Shown here one piece after another: positions 1 through 21,659 of a DNA stretch of 64,000 bases. The DNA is from Zygnema cylindricum (Eukaryota; Streptophyta; Zygnematophyceae; Zygnematales; Zygnemataceae): the NCBI GenBank assembly GCA_037447655.1, contig JBBHKE010000913.1:62001-126000 (forward strand). Direction: 5' to 3'. Every line of letters begins with the position of its first letter. Within the stretch, counting starts at the first letter, position 1. The position numbers and the translations under genes were made by a program. The notes under the pieces were generated by a model that was not told the origin of the DNA, ran no database searches, and saw only the letters and a list, made by a program, of their open reading frames with translations.

Positions 1-317
1 CAGTAATGACTTCTGTACGACGACGGTCGCGTGATTGACGAGAAAAGCGGGCAATGGCACATGTTCGCTTTTGTGCAGAAGGGCGACGAAATTGCTCTTT
101 TATCGTAAACAAACAGTTAGGATTTTCGCCCATGTATATTTAGCTTAAATATGTAGCTTTGTTTTTTAGTGAAGATTTCTCCGTCATAATTTTTAGGGTG
201 TTTTAATGTGCGAAAACGAAATCGTTACTTCAAACTGTGACGGTTCTAGACGCTATGTAATTTTGTGAAGATTCAATGCACGATTCACACTAGAAATGGA
301 TGATGAATGAGATAAAT

Positions 318-773
318 CATAGTTCAAAAGTAGGCGTTTTTTGGTAGGCCTTTTGTAGGTCGCCTTTAGCGTAAGTTGTGTTACGGGCTTTCCATGTGAT
401 GTTCTTAGATCGCTACTTTCATCAGCAACCGTCCAATCGTCCGAATCTGACGATAGTCCTATCGTAAGTTGTGTTATGGGCTTTTCATGTGATCTTCTTA
501 GATCGTTACTTTCATCAACGACCGTCAGATCGTCCAAATCTGACGGTTTAAATAAACAGTCGCTCAAAACTCACAGAAAAAGTTTTTTTGTCCGATTTTT
601 TTTTCAAATTTAGACATGACGTTTAATTCTCTATCGATCCATGTGCAACTCAACCCTGTTACTATTTTATTTCATTTTGCGGCCAATACAATATGGGTCT
701 TAAGGCCATATTGTATGTTTTGCATACAATAGGCACATTGTATGGGCGTACAATCCCCTACTTTTGAACTATG
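318..773. mobile_element. hAT-type MITE, copy 1, with 8-bp target duplication
   Basis: The element starts CATAGTTCAAAAGTAGG and ends with its inverse CCTACTTTTGAACTATG. The octamer AGATAAAT lies directly on both sides (310-317 and 774-781). An 8-bp duplication is characteristic of the hAT superfamily. There is no coding capacity. Inside, a unit of about 92 bp containing AGTTGTGTTAYGGGCTTT is present twice in tandem (about 371-545). Further copies are at 18237-18739 (complete) and about 4998-5203 (right part only). The boundaries are well supported; the superfamily assignment rests on duplication length. Confidence 0.85.
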
Positions 774-781
774 AGATAAAT

Positions 782-3700
782 GGATGTCCTTTTTTTTGTT
801 TGGACGTGAATCTCCCTTGACGTCATCTCACGTCAGCAAAAACGTCGCGATGTGATTTATGTTGCCATACGATTAGTCGTCGATGACTCAAATCCGTCCG
901 TACCAAATCACGCAATACTCTATAAGTCTTTTTTTTTTACAGACACCTAGCTTTTTGTGACATTTATTGCGTCACCTCCGATTTCACTCGGGGTTGCGGC
1001 CGAACCCGCCGTGACGTCATGGCCACCTGGATTTTTTCTTCTCGAGTTTTGTTAACCGCGAGAAGAGCGGTATTCTGGGCCTCACAGGTTCCGGAAAGGT
1101 GGATTTCTTTCACGGGTTCGGAAATTGTTTAGGAGTGGGCGAAGAGACCATCCCCCACGATTTGAAATCCACACCATTTCTGTGGCCTCCAAGAGAGAGG
1201 GAAAATCTGTTGCCCCAAGCTGGGAACTCCTCCCCCCAAGAGTGATTTGGGAAATCTCAACTAATCCTACCACGTGTTCCTCTACTAACATAGCCACAAG
1301 ATTGTTTGTTTATGAGGACCACCTTATCACTCTCCCTTTTAGAGCACCATGGGGGTTGTCTCTTGTGTGCATATCCTCAAAATGTGAAAACCAGTGGAGG
1401 TTTTTCATGGGGAGGAGGTTGCCAATTAACCTTACTCGGAAAGCATTGCGTTCCCCCCTTTTACCAACCATTTTCTTTATTCGGACTAACATCTTTTTAA
1501 AGCCCTTTCTCTGCTATGCTTGAATCCTGATGTATAGTAGGGCCTTTGAGTTGTGTGTTATTATTTGAGTTGATAATAATGAGCCAACTCGTTACCCCCA
1601 CCCCAAAAAAAATGGAAGCAGCGCTTCCAAACACTACCAATCCAATAGTGTGATGCTTTTGGGACTTAACAATATAACTCTTACAGATACTCTAGACCAA
1701 GGCACTTCGCTAACACGCTCCAACAAACTAGTCAACGTCCCAACCAAGTCTCTTAAAGTACGAACATATAACTGTGAGTTAGCGAGATGGTTATTGAGGT
1801 TGAATTGTTAATTATTTATGTGGGCTCGACTTTATAAGACAAACGAAGCTCAGTCTTACAATAACAACATAACTTATAATCCTTGTCTAATCATGTTTCT
1901 CTTGCCATTGTTCTTTAAATCTAAAGTTTGGATGGAGGATGCTAGGCCCAATCATAACCTGATAGTTCTTTGCACCAACTTATTGGAATTCAGTCAATTT
2001 CCTTTCCTTCACATAATGATATTAAGGTGTCACTCTTCATCAATTTACCGAAATAATCAAGTTACTACATGATTCCTAATAACAACATATGCCACAAGCT
2101 ATGCGGTTATACCGGCTAGCCACATGGGAATAACTTTCACAACCGTTGTTTAATTATTTTAGTTTTACTATTTTTTGTATGTTCTTGCCAACTTATTGTA
2201 GGTCAAAGTGAGCATGTGGAAGAGTTGGTTTGGCCCCTCCGACCGCACAATGTGCCATTTTATCAAAATCGTAAGTCTCTAACCTAAAAAAATCATGGCT
2301 TTGATGGTCCATGTCGGTAAGTGATCACAAGGCCACATCTTTTACGGAGTCGCGATGGTGGGATTTTGTTCCTTAAATTCGTAGCTAGTATCGACTATTG
2401 ATATGTCCTCGGCCTGTAGGGTGATGTTGTATATAAAAGCGTCGTCTTCTTTCAGGTCGTCTTTTTCCCACAAAATCGTCATCCCCTATGAAAACGTAGT
2501 CAATGGAGTTCAATCTGATGAATTATTAGCATCCAGCGTACATCGTGAGAATTTCCTAGTTATGTATTCCCATAGGTTGCAGTCGATGTGGCGACGGAGT
2601 GACTTGGCTATCGTGATCGATATCGCGAGGGATTGATTGGGTATATCGAGACATGGGAGATGAATCTTGTCCTTAAATACGTTATCGTGCCTTTAGCCTA
2701 TGTAGGCGTGCATGGCAGCTCGTGCAACGAAGCCATGGCGGTAAAGTTTTCTTAAGGGATAGAAGAGGGCGTGGGGTTCTTGTCATACCATAAAAAGCAA
2801 GAGATTCTTCATTCGTATTTTTTGGTCACCTACGGATCCTCGTGCCTTAGTAAGAAGCATTATGGCTTTACCAAAACTGATGTTCCACCTTCGTCGTTTT
2901 GGCAAACTTTCTTAAGCTATATGACCTCGTTTGAAAACTCATTCTTGTTAATGTTACATCGATTCTCATTGAGCCACTTGTTGTGGTTGTTGTTTATCAT
3001 ACTCAAAAAAATTGGTGCATGATGCAATTGCAATTGTTGGCGCCGAAACGAAGTACATTATCAAACAACAGTTGTACAAAAGTCTTCGAAGCCCTTTCGG
3101 TTGACTTTAAGTTTAATTCATAGTGGTGGGTGGGTTCGTGATGATATGGCTGTTACAAGGCCAATGGGGACACAATTTTATTTTAGTGTAGCGTTGTAAA
3201 AGAGCGTGGGAGCTTGGGATGCGACAACGCTCATTAAGACTTAGTAGATCAGTTCCTTCCACATGTACTAGAGATTTAATATATGTAGGCAAGTCATCCG
3301 ACAACTTCATCCGTTATTGGAATTGAAATTATTTGAAGTATATTGGTGCAAGAGTCCTCCACCGAGCTGTCTAGTTCATTGTACCGTGGTGCCCTTCGAC
3401 GAGCTCAAGCCCCCGCTCCCTTTGGGTGAAACACGAGATTAGATGATAGGTCAGGCTTTCCATATCTTCCACCAAGAGATTTTTTTAGCTTTGATGACCT
3501 TCGGGGGTGCTAGACCCTATCTTGTAGAGGTGTGGGTAGTCATCTAGTTGAGGTTTCTTCTCCTTGTGGGCAATCACCTTCAATAGTTAATGATGCGGAT
3601 TATTGTTTTACTTAGTGTTTGGTGGATACTTGTTTTAGTTGTTCCTATCGCATTTGTTTGCCATTTTAGTCTTAACCCGTTGTCTCTTTGCTTAAGAAGA

Positions 3701-4798
3701 GTAAATGTATTTTTTTTTAAGTTTTTTCGTCTTATGTCTCTTAAGCACCCAGATGGTATTTCCATCCTAAGTTTTGCAAAAAAAAACTTTATAATCCCTT
3801 GTTGTGCGATGCAACTCGTATTGATTTTGTGGTTTTAACAAATTAGAATCCACGAGGACAAGTCGTGTGAAAGTTGTTGGTTATCTATTATAAACGAATG
3901 GCGGTATGACGCCGTGTCCCGCATAAATATTTATGGGCGTTAGCTAAAAATTATGGAACTTTTTAGATGCTCAACATAGAAACGTCAGTTGCGACCGCAC
4001 ATTTTTTGCGTTTGACCATCGATTTCAAGTGATGTTGTAAAGTACGAAAAATAAATCCATGTATATCATAGTTATTCACACAGTTTAGTGCGAACGATTC
4101 AATCGCGACGAATTATATGTAAGGAACGCATTGAACGTTTTGAAGAAATCTTAAAAATCGTTAATGAATTTTCGTCCGTATTATTCCGTACATGTAAACA
4201 AAAATGAATTTCATATATACCGCAGTTTGTAAGTTTTCCGTTAAATGAGCGCTAACATTTCAACATTCCATGGCGGCTTCTTTAAAAAAAAAAAAAACAA
4301 GACGTTCGTACATTTTTCAAACTTACTGCGCGCAAATAATGTGACATTTCAACGTCTCTTCTCGAAAATGTCCGTACATTTTCGATAAAATTACATACAT
4401 GTTCCGTCAAATTTCTGTTCAGTTTACTGGACAGAAAATACTAATAACTGCGACGTACATTACCGTAAAATCCGTACATTTTACGGGAAATTCTGTACTT
4501 TCGACGTAAATTGGCCGTTCTGTTTACCGGACGGAAAGTACATCGCGATTTTTTTCGATTTTTTCAACAGTCACGAATTATACGTTTCAATCGTAAAAAT
4601 GGAAAAAATCGCACGATTTGAACAACAGCGATATATATGCTTGTTTTGTGCGATCTGTACTTAGTATAAAGCCGCACGAAAGCGCGTACGATGCTGTAGT
4701 GTCGCACAAGCACAACTTCAAAATGCGTCTGTATCATACGCTTTTAGTATCATCTGTACTTAACGAAAAAGCCGCACAAAAGTCTTAATCATGTGTAC
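782..4798. other. Gene-less stretch upstream of TSA
   Basis: I see no supported gene. The longest open stretch (1125-1523, plus strand) encodes no family I recognise and lacks a convincing start context. Between about 3900 and 4760 the sequence is rich in GTAC and in small palindromes around CCGTACATTTTACGG. This may be a degraded repeat, but I could not define ends. Confidence 0.4.
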
Positions 4799-5312
4799 GG
4801 TTCGCACACTTAAAAATGTGTACGGAACCGAAAGCCAAACTCCTAGAGACCTGCTTGTGGATATGTTCTATCCTTCAACAAGTGTACCCCTTACTGCCTC
4901 CGAAACTACACCGTGAATCGCTATTAGCGTAATGAAATAGATAGCGTAATGAAACAATTAGCGTACTTTACGGTAAATTGTGTTTTTTCGGGTACACCAT
5001 GATACTAATTTATCATGTACTCTAATTTTTTTTTCAAATTTAGACATGACGTTTAATTCTCTATCGATCCATGTGCAACTCAACCCTGTTACTATTTTAT
5101 TTCATTTTGCGGCCAATACAATATGGGTCTTAAGGGTATATTGTATTTTTTGCGTACAATAGGCATATTGTATGGGTGTACTTTCACCTACTTTTGATCT
5201 ATGGTTCGCACACTTCAAAATGTGTACGGAACCGAAAGCCAAACTCCTAGAGACCTGCTTGTGGATATGTTCTATCCTTTACAAGTGTACCCCTTACTGC
5301 CTCCGAAACTAC
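4799..5312. repeat. Duplicated 110-bp block flanking a MITE remnant just upstream of TSA
   Basis: Positions 4799-4909 and 5203-5312 are nearly identical (a few differences including a short indel). Between them lie a segment starting ACCGTGAATCGCTATTAGCG, resembling the Stowaway-like MITE ends seen elsewhere, and the right part of the CATAGTTCAAAAG MITE, whose last base coincides with the start of the second block. The second block ends about 60 bp before the TSA start codon, so the duplication probably covers promoter or 5' UTR sequence. Confidence 0.7.
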
Positions 5313-5372
5313 TGCCGGCTGCTCCTGAACCCTGCACCCGTCTAGGCTCGGTTTTCCAGTGAAGCTGCAGCC

Positions 5373-13827
<8,455 letters not shown>

Positions 13828-13848
13828 TAGTTAGTGAGAGGGAATTAA

Positions 13849-13854
13849 AATAAA
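13849..13854 (+). terminator. Candidate poly(A) signal of TSA
   Basis: AATAAA lies 22 bases after the TAG stop. It is close to the stop for a plant 3' UTR and plant signals are loose, so this is tentative. Confidence 0.3.
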
Positions 13855-15773
13855 GGAGTTGGGTGTGGGAAAAAATTGTGTGGCAGTCTTATTTCTTAAA
13901 TATAAGAAGGAGGTTTTTGTTTTTTATCCGCGGTGAATGTTTTTAGAGAGGTTGGTGGAAGTTTGGAGATTTTTTTTGTTTACTTTTATTCCACACCGAA
14001 AAAGCGGAGCAGTTTCTCCGAAAGCCCTATCAACAACCTTCAATAACCTCACCCAAACTAATTTTTTTTTTTTTTAAGTTCACAGTATGCCGTTGACTAA
14101 CTAAAAAGGATATACATTTATATACAGAAACATAAACATACATACATGTACATGATGTTGGGCGAGGTGTGCCAGGTAGACTTTGATGTTGCTGTAACCT
14201 TGACACGACATCTGACACGTGATTGGTCAGAAGTGTCTAACGAGGAGAAAATAGAGCTCCACAGAAAATGGTGGGAGGTGTTATTTGAAGTAAAAGCTTT
14301 AGCCATATGTCGATTGAGTGTCAAAACCCATCTTTGGTGGTTTTGCAACATAGAATACCTGTTTAAAAAACACATAAAATACCTATGTAGGAAATTAAAG
14401 AGGCTAAAAAATGTCACTCCCAATCGCCACTAGAACTGTAATGATGAACTTTTACTCTGAACTGTTAAGATTCAGAAGTACGTTTCCAGTCTGTACCGTC
14501 TGAGCCGTTGGGGCCACATTCAGTACAGCGTACTTTGTCAGGTCGATGCAGTCAAGGTCGACTTCAAAAATATCGTGTGATCTACTCACATTATCCACAC
14601 TATTTGTGGTTCTCGTTTAGCTTTGAGTAAGGATTTTGTTAAAGCGTTGTATTTGGTTTAGAGTGTAATCACTGCACTGAACCAACAAGGGATTACAACA
14701 AGGTATAACATGAGATACCACCACAGGAGCCAGAGACTACTTAAAACCTCCATCTTTAATTTTTCTTTTCATGAAGTTTCAGTTTGTTTTAACTATATTT
14801 GAAATGAATTTTTCTCCTGAATTCCAGTGTAAAATTATATCAACCGGTTACAACAACAGACTACGTACATGATGCATTGCAATGGGAGTTGATAAACGCT
14901 TACAAACTTTTCATCTTTACGTTTCCATTCCTTTAAGTTATTGGGATGCTTTTATTTTAAGTATAGTTTTCTTTTATATTCTAGTATTAAATTTCTTTGT
15001 TTACAACGTTCGAAAATGTTGTTGTCTTAGCGAGGTTTAGAACCAAATAGTAACTGGTTTACCTTCTCATGTCAGGTTCGAAACCTATTAATGTTCTGTT
15101 CAAGTTATACTGGTTTTACTGAGGACAGTCAAGTTTGAATTGAGAGGTCGTATAACAACATTATTGGAATTTGATAGTTTAACTACCGAAGACTAGAAAA
15201 CTAGACCTTGGATAAACACTAATTGCATCACAATTTTTTTCGCCCCTCTAACACTCATGAAATCAATAGCTTTATAAAATTATGCGAAACTTACATACCT
15301 TGAAAACATAAGATTTATTGAACTTGCTGGTTAGGAAATAATCAATTTAGAGCTTAAGATCCCATTATAGGTGACGTATTATCTTCCAGTTATGACGTAG
15401 TCCATTTAATCCTAGAAGGTCAATTTAATCCTGTAAGTCCACGGGATTGTCAATTTTGCGAAAATATCATCGGTAAATCTGACGCCGGCGTTTCTGGTGA
15501 TCGACGAGAATCGAGCGGTGGCCAGAAATGGACAGCTGGCCGAAATTGGACTATCTCGCAACAAAGTGCCAGCTGTAAACTCGGGTAATAGGACAGAAAC
15601 GAGCCGTCGGACAGGTTTGACCAGGGCGCTGCTCCGGACCTTGGATCGAAATGTACAAACAAAAAAATAGGTTTTTCGCCTTTTCTATTTTGCTATTTTC
15701 GCCTCCTTGTACCCTAAGTACGTTACCGTACACACTTCTTGTGTGCTGAAAAGTACAACCGGTCTAAAATTGA
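13855..15773. other. No gene seen downstream of TSA
   Basis: Short open stretches (for example 14146-14433) have no recognisable domain and no supporting splice context. No repeat boundary could be fixed. Confidence 0.4.
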
Positions 15774-16668
15774 TAGTGTTGTGTATCGGTAAGGATTTGC
15801 CGATAACCGATATGGGCCTTTTTTTGGGTATCCGATAATCGATATATTGGTACGATATATCGACATCGGTCTTATCGCCGATAAGTAGCCGAAAATATTG
15901 GGTACTTATCGGCGATAATGCGGATAACGATAATTATCGGCGATAAATGTACGGGCCGTACAGATAAATGTACGGCCTGTACACTCAACTGTACGTCTTA
16001 TCCCCGGACGTGTACAAGCACATAAAGTACAGTAGCCGCCATGAGATCTGTACGGTTTTGATACGGATCCAGTAAAAACGATGAACCTTTCACATCCGAC
16101 GCCATGGCTTTGTCCCTTTATTCCTTGAGATCCACTGGGGACATGCCACGTGTTAATCTGTCGGCTTTTTTAGCATAAGCTGCCAAAAGAGCCATTCCGG
16201 GATGTCAGCGCTCACGCTAGCCCGTCCGCTCGTGTTTTGTCATTCCAAGTCGTCCATTCCATTCCGGCGGCGCGCAGAATGTTATTTTGCGTCCGTTGTA
16301 CTTTGTGTCCGCCGTCCTTTTCCAGTTCCATGTTCACCAGTTTGTCAGTAAAATTCTGTACGTTGCCGTAAAATTTCAGTTCAGTTAACCGACCAATGTT
16401 TATATGCTGCGCTGTCCGTAATAAATTGCAGTTAAACGACAACGGAACAGAATTTTATACATGGCATGCCACGCTATACAAAGTCAATAAAATAATACAG
16501 TATGTTATAAAGTACTATTGTATGCATACTATATATATTTTTTAAGTTATCGCCGATATGGAATTTGTTGGTCTCAGACCGATATATCGGAACCTCTGAC
16601 CGTTCGATAACCGATAACTATCGGTATCAGTGTTATCGCGATAAGTTTTTTACCGATACACAACACTA
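15774..16668. mobile_element. 895-bp non-autonomous hAT-type element with perfect 8-bp target duplication
   Basis: Ends are TAGTGTTGTGTATCGG and its inverse CCGATACACAACACTA. The octamer AAAATTGA flanks it on both sides (15766-15773 and 16669-16676). The subterminal regions are dense with TATCGG, CGATAA and ATCGATAT palindromic motifs, typical of hAT transposase binding regions. The middle holds no recognisable gene. A lone end, TAGTGTTGTGTATCGG, occurs again at 62327. Confidence 0.9.
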
Positions 16669-17697
16669 AAAATTGAAATAGAAGTAAGAGTGCGTCTCCA
16701 TGTACTTGAAACTTATCAAAATTACTTTGTTTTTTAGCCCAGATCCGGCGAACCCGGATTTCAAGTGTCCTTATGTGTAACAACGACATAGTTACTTAAG
16801 GGTGTGACGATTGTATACGTTGACAATGCTCGTGACGGCTGTCAACGTCTACAATCTGTGATGACGCACGTTATTTTTTGTAACTGCTTGTGACGTCGCA
16901 TGAGTTTTCGTGACATTGTAGACGTACCGCCTTCCAGCCCGTGCCCTTCCACGGTTGAAGAAGATGCACTTTGCCTTTGCGTCGCCTGTACGGTCGACGT
17001 GAAATGGCATCGGAATCTTGAGAATAAAATCTGTATCAGGCGCAAACGGACAAAACTAAACAAATTGTGTACTTTACTTTGTCGTACCTTAACCTAAACG
17101 GACAAAACATGACGAATAGTGTACCTTTCGCCGTCGCTTCAATTCGTTTGAAATTTTTGTGAAATAATTTACACGTGCGAATACGTGTTCCTATTTGTTT
17201 TCAGAAAATACTTTGTTTTAAAACACATCTTCCTTGTGTTTTAAATAAAAGTTTGAAGATGACGTTTTTTGGCATGGCCATTAGTGGAATAACACAAGAC
17301 GATAACATGTAGTACATCCTAAATTAGATGATGACACAAAATGTACTTCTCATTTTTTCTATTTTTCTGTATGGTTGAAACTTACGCGGTAAGGCTCTAA
17401 GTTTTACAGGAAAACGACAAAAAAAAATCCTTACTTTGGCACATGGAGACGCACCCCAAAGAACATTGAAAATTGTCGGTGCACGTACTCAGATTTAGGG
17501 TGAACCTCCATCTGGCGAAAAGTGGGGTTGTTTGCTGGAAAAAGTGCATTTTTGTACATATCCAGCTCATTTCCGTACTGCTTTTTATATATATATATAT
17601 ATAAAACATAATTACTGGGGATTCCTCAAGATTCTCCAAACTTTTGGGCGACAACGTCGACCGTATGATTATGAATTTTCTAAGCAAAAGGTCACTC

Positions 17698-17750
17698 CGT
17701 CCAGTGATTGGCTACTCTCCTCATGGAGGACACTAGCCAATCACCGGACG
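17698..17750. repeat. Short perfect-type hairpin
   Basis: CGTCCAGTGATTGGCTA (17698-17714) pairs with TAGCCAATCACCGGACG (17734-17750), 16 of 17 positions, around a 19-base loop. It lies in the interior of the long-inverted-repeat element. Role unknown. Confidence 0.7.
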
Positions 17751-18236
17751 TGTAAAATGTTTACGCGTGGACAAGTCACATACGAACCACGCGCCTTCGG
17801 ACATTTGCCACGCGCCTTCGGACAAGCGGGAATCAAATCCAACGAAAACGACGAGAAAATGTTTGTCGAAAAATGTGTCGTGACGCCTCCTCCACCATCC
17901 GTTGACATCCAAAATTTGCGGCACCGCGACGAAGCACGAACGACGAAACAACGACAAAAAGAACAAAACACAAACGTACAAATTGTAAACGCATGTAATA
18001 TAATTTTGCGGTTGGCTATACGGATACAAGTTCATATATTCTGCTTTTGGAATATTTGCCTATGTTCGCCGTCAGAAGAGAAACCTACGTGCACCAATCG
18101 AAACAAAGCACCTACGCGATAAATTTCATTGTTGACACGACCTGATGGAGAAGTGAAAGAAATATTAGTGCCAGTAAACATTTTTGTACGATTACTGTTG
18201 GCGCCTGATAGAGAAGCGACCTTACTTTATTTGGGC

Positions 18237-18739
18237 CATATTTCAAAAGTAGATGTTTTTATGGTAGGCCTTTGGTAGGCGCACAAAACTTGGCACAAAA
18301 CTCTCGCAGAGTAGGCATACTATATGTGTGTGCGTTTGTACATACTTTTGTACGAACGTACGAACTTGACGTATGATCATAGTAAGCGCACGTCGCTGGA
18401 CGAAATTTTCAGCAAACTGACACAGCGTAGGATGAGTTGTGTTATGGGCTTTTCATGTGATATTCTTAGATCGCTACTTTGATCTGCGACCGTCCGATCG
18501 TCCGAATCTGACGGTTTAAATTAAAAATACCTCAAAGCTCACATCATTTTTTTTTTCATGAATGTTTTTCAAAATGTAGACATGACGTTTAATTCTTTAT
18601 AGATCGATGTGCAACTCAACCTTGTTACTATTTTTTTTCATTTTGCAACCAATACAATATGGGTATTAAGGCCATATTGTATGTTTTGCATACAATTGGC
18701 ATATTGTATGGGCCTACTTTCACCTACTTTTGAACTATG
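18237..18739. mobile_element. hAT-type MITE, copy 2, with 8-bp target duplication
   Basis: Same family as 318-773. Ends CATATTTCAAAAGTAG and CTACTTTTGAACTATG. The octamer ATTTGGGC is present at 18229-18236 and 18740-18747. It shares the block GACCGTCCGATCGTCCGAAT and the block ATTGTATGTTTTGCATACAAT with copy 1. Only one of the two 92-bp internal units is present. Confidence 0.85.
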
Positions 18740-20033
18740 ATTTGGGCACAAAGCCGCAAACAAAGAAAAATGCAAAATCGATGATATTTGTCAGTGGGGG
18801 TGATACAGATAAGCTACAGCACTGTAGTGACGAATACAAACGTTAAACATTTGTAGCGTGACATCCCACAGTAGCCTGCCACGTTGAATATGTACGCGTG
18901 ACAGCCTTCAATCATGCCAGGTGTCGGAGTGAGACCTTTCAAAGCCACAAATCTAGGGTCAGCATTCACCAATTGCGTGGCATCGATATCGAGCGGCTTC
19001 CACAGTATCGCGTGTTCACATATACTTTTACAATTGTGAATCTGGGCGTTTTGTCTTTTAAGCGACGTGTCGTATGTTTGCTCATAAACACCGACAAGTT
19101 TTATTGTTCGGCGTCGAATTTCACCCCTACTTTAGACTTTTTAGTACGTAACACTCAAAATAGTTGTACGGCAGGTTACATATGGTACAGTAACGATATG
19201 TCCCCATGTGCATAAGTAAGTGTTTTTTTTCTGTCGTTTTCTTGTATAACTTGGTGCCGTAATGCCTAAGTTGCAACCGTACGAAGAAATCGCAAATTTG
19301 TAGAGTACAATTTGCGTCATCCTCGAATTTAAAATGTATGAAAATTTGTCGTCTTGTGTTTTTCGACCCACTTCCATGACAAAAAACGTCATCTTCAACC
19401 TTACGTTTAAAACACATGCGAGATGTGTTTTTAAATTAGGTATTTTGATAAACAAATAGGAACATATATTTGCAGGTGCCGTAATTTTCGAAATTTTCCA
19501 TACGATTTCCAATAACAAAGAAAAGTACGGAATTTGCTATGTTTTGTCCGTTTCCGTTTGAATACGACGAAGAAAAGTACACAATTTGTTTGGTTTTGTC
19601 CGTTTTTGTCGAGTACGGATTTCCTTTTTTGCAGGGGTTTTCAAATTCCGATGCCATTTCACGTCGACCGGATAGGAGACGTAAAGGCAGAGTGCCTCGT
19701 CTTCAACCGTAAAACGGCACAGGCTGGAAGGCGGTAGATCTACAATGTCACGGTAGGACATGCGACATCACAAGCAGTTCCAAGAAATAACGTGCGACCA
19801 CAGATTGTAAACGTTGACAGCTGCACAAGTATTGTCGACGTGTACAATTGTCACAAGCGTAAGTTACGATTTCTTCCTTACAAACATCGGGACACTTGAA
19901 AACTGGGTCCGGCGGATCCGCGCTAAAATACAAAGTAAGTTCCTTAAGTTACAAGTACATGGGGACATACCCTTAGTCGAAAATAGCTTCCACTTAAAAA
20001 TATTGCACGATTGTACAATGCTATGGTACAGAA

Positions 20034-20232
20034 CACCGCTCACTGCTATTAGCCTTAACGATTTATTAGTGCAAATGCGAAATTAGAATTAATAATATTA
20101 CTTTAGTGTAAGAGACGTGGCAGATTGTAGTCCACTTTCTTAAATAATGTTGCTAACTCTATTTTGTGATTTTTAGCGAAAAAGAGTCGCGACCGAATTA
20201 GTGTAGTCAACACTAATAACAGTGAGTGGTAT
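20034..20232. mobile_element. MITE family A copy
   Basis: Ends ACACCGCTCACTGCTATTAG and CTAATAACAGTGAGTGGTAT are inverted repeats with few mismatches. The internal core GACGTGGCAGATTGTAGTCC is also present at 22278 (GACGTGGCAGGTTATAGTCC). Confidence 0.75.
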
Positions 20233-20704
20233 AGCATTCTAGTACAAAAAAAATGAGTTGGACAAAAGGTACAACGATAAGAAAGTTCCAACGATGGCAT
20301 CATCGGGCCGCAGTGACGTCACATAATGCTGAGCTGGTCCATCTTTCCAAGTTGCGTGGACGTATCACGATCGCCAATGGCCATTGGCCGGTTCGCGCAG
20401 TTTTGATTCGGCGAGGTACAGTCCTGATCGTACAATACTCGTATGTTACGAAAACCGTTTGGAACTACAGGACAGTACAGTACATCGTTAATCGTATTTA
20501 GCATGTATGTTTTTTTCGTCACTGAAAACATCTCTATCTCCGTACACATTTGTCCAATTTTCATTTTAAGACCGCCATTCGTAAGCTGGGAATACAACCT
20601 TTCAATCGCAACCGTCAGATCCACAATCCGACATGTATGTGTGGAGAAAATATATTTTAAGAGACAAAAAAACATACACGCTAACTACGATCAACGGTGT
20701 ACTG

Positions 20705-21263
20705 TACACCGCCAATCGCTATTAGCGTAGTGTACACTAATTCCGTCCCACTTTTTTTTTTATTCTCCATTAGCGTAGTTCATTATTTTTTTTTCTTCAC
20801 TCTATTTAGGGTAAATTTTGTAGTACCGTACAAAATGGAAGTACGTTATAATTTAAATAGTGTGGTGTACGGTCACAGTAAAACCGTACAGAAATGTACC
20901 TTTTAAGTGAAAAAGTACAATTCATTATGTTTAATAGCCGCGGACGCATAAGAATGTGCGGTCTAAAAAGGAGATCAAATCGGGCTGTGAAATATCACGT
21001 TCGTATATATTCGTCCAACAACCATGTTTTGACTGTGTGAACGTATGATTTGTGTACGCTTTGTCAGATTTTGTACAAATACCTATATTAGTGTGAGCAT
21101 GTTTGCGACCGACATTTACTTTTTTCAAAGACCCAAATTATAATTATTAAACAATTAGAATGTATGTTTTTTTCACAATTTTCAAATTCTTAATTAGTGT
21201 AAACCACGGTAATTATTCATATACGCTAAAGAAAATTCTACGCTATTAGCGATTGGCGGTGTA
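20705..21263. mobile_element. Stowaway-like MITE family B, long copy
   Basis: The 24-bp ends, ACACCGCCAATCGCTATT plus AGCGTA on the left and its inverse at 21239-21262, match at 23 of 24 positions and are bordered by TA on both sides. The 559-bp element has no coding capacity that I recognise. Confidence 0.75.
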
Positions 21264-21659
21264 TTGTACTGAACTGTAATTTGCGCCGAAATGCCGAATA
21301 AATAAGTACGAGAGATCCTTGGGCGTTTCGTAAGCGTCGAATGCGTACTATATTTTGGTGTATTATCTCTATTTTTCTTCGACGAATATCGATATGAAAT
21401 TTTTCGAGGGGGCAACAGAGGTCGCAAAAGTCAAAATTTTACATAACCGAAACCGAGCGTTTTTTTTTTTCAAAATCTGAGTAACTGACGCCCCACCGGG
21501 TTATGTCACGCTCCAAAACTGTTAACCGTTAACCGACCGACGTTTACGAAAATAAAAATTAACCGAATCTCGATTTCTCGCGACTAATCGTGCCCGCCCG
21601 TAACCGAAAAAGTACAAAATTAACCAATTTATGACGTATGAATAAGCCAATAATTACGA

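Larger units (their letters stand above)
16685..19975. mobile_element. 3.3-kb element with about 650-bp inverted arms
   Basis: The left arm (16685 to about 17340) and the right arm (about 19325 to 19975) are inverted copies of one another. Both run TAAG-GT-GTC-CCATGTACTTG, then a CGGATTTCAAGTGTCC-like stretch, then a conserved block TGAAATGGCATCGGAAT with TTGTGTACTTT beyond. Each arm contains a matching open frame starting MSFRDIVD or MSYRDIVD. The arm length suggests a foldback or Mutator-like element. I found no transposase and no certain target duplication. A MITE (18237-18739) is nested in the interior. Confidence 0.75.

Noticed and set aside
1125-1523. Possible 132-residue protein
   Set aside because: No recognisable domain, an equally long overlapping frame exists on the other strand, and there is no splice or start evidence.
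14146-14433. Possible 95-residue protein downstream of TSA
   Set aside because: A frame of similar length exists on the opposite strand and no family resemblance is visible.
17532-18122. Possible 196-residue protein inside the inverted-repeat element
   Set aside because: No domain recognised, and the frame runs through a TATATA microsatellite and a hairpin; it does not resemble a transposase.
16685-19975. Mutator 9-bp target duplication around the long-inverted-repeat element
   Set aside because: The flanks GAAATAGAAG and GAAAATAGCTT are similar but do not give a clean duplication, so none is claimed.
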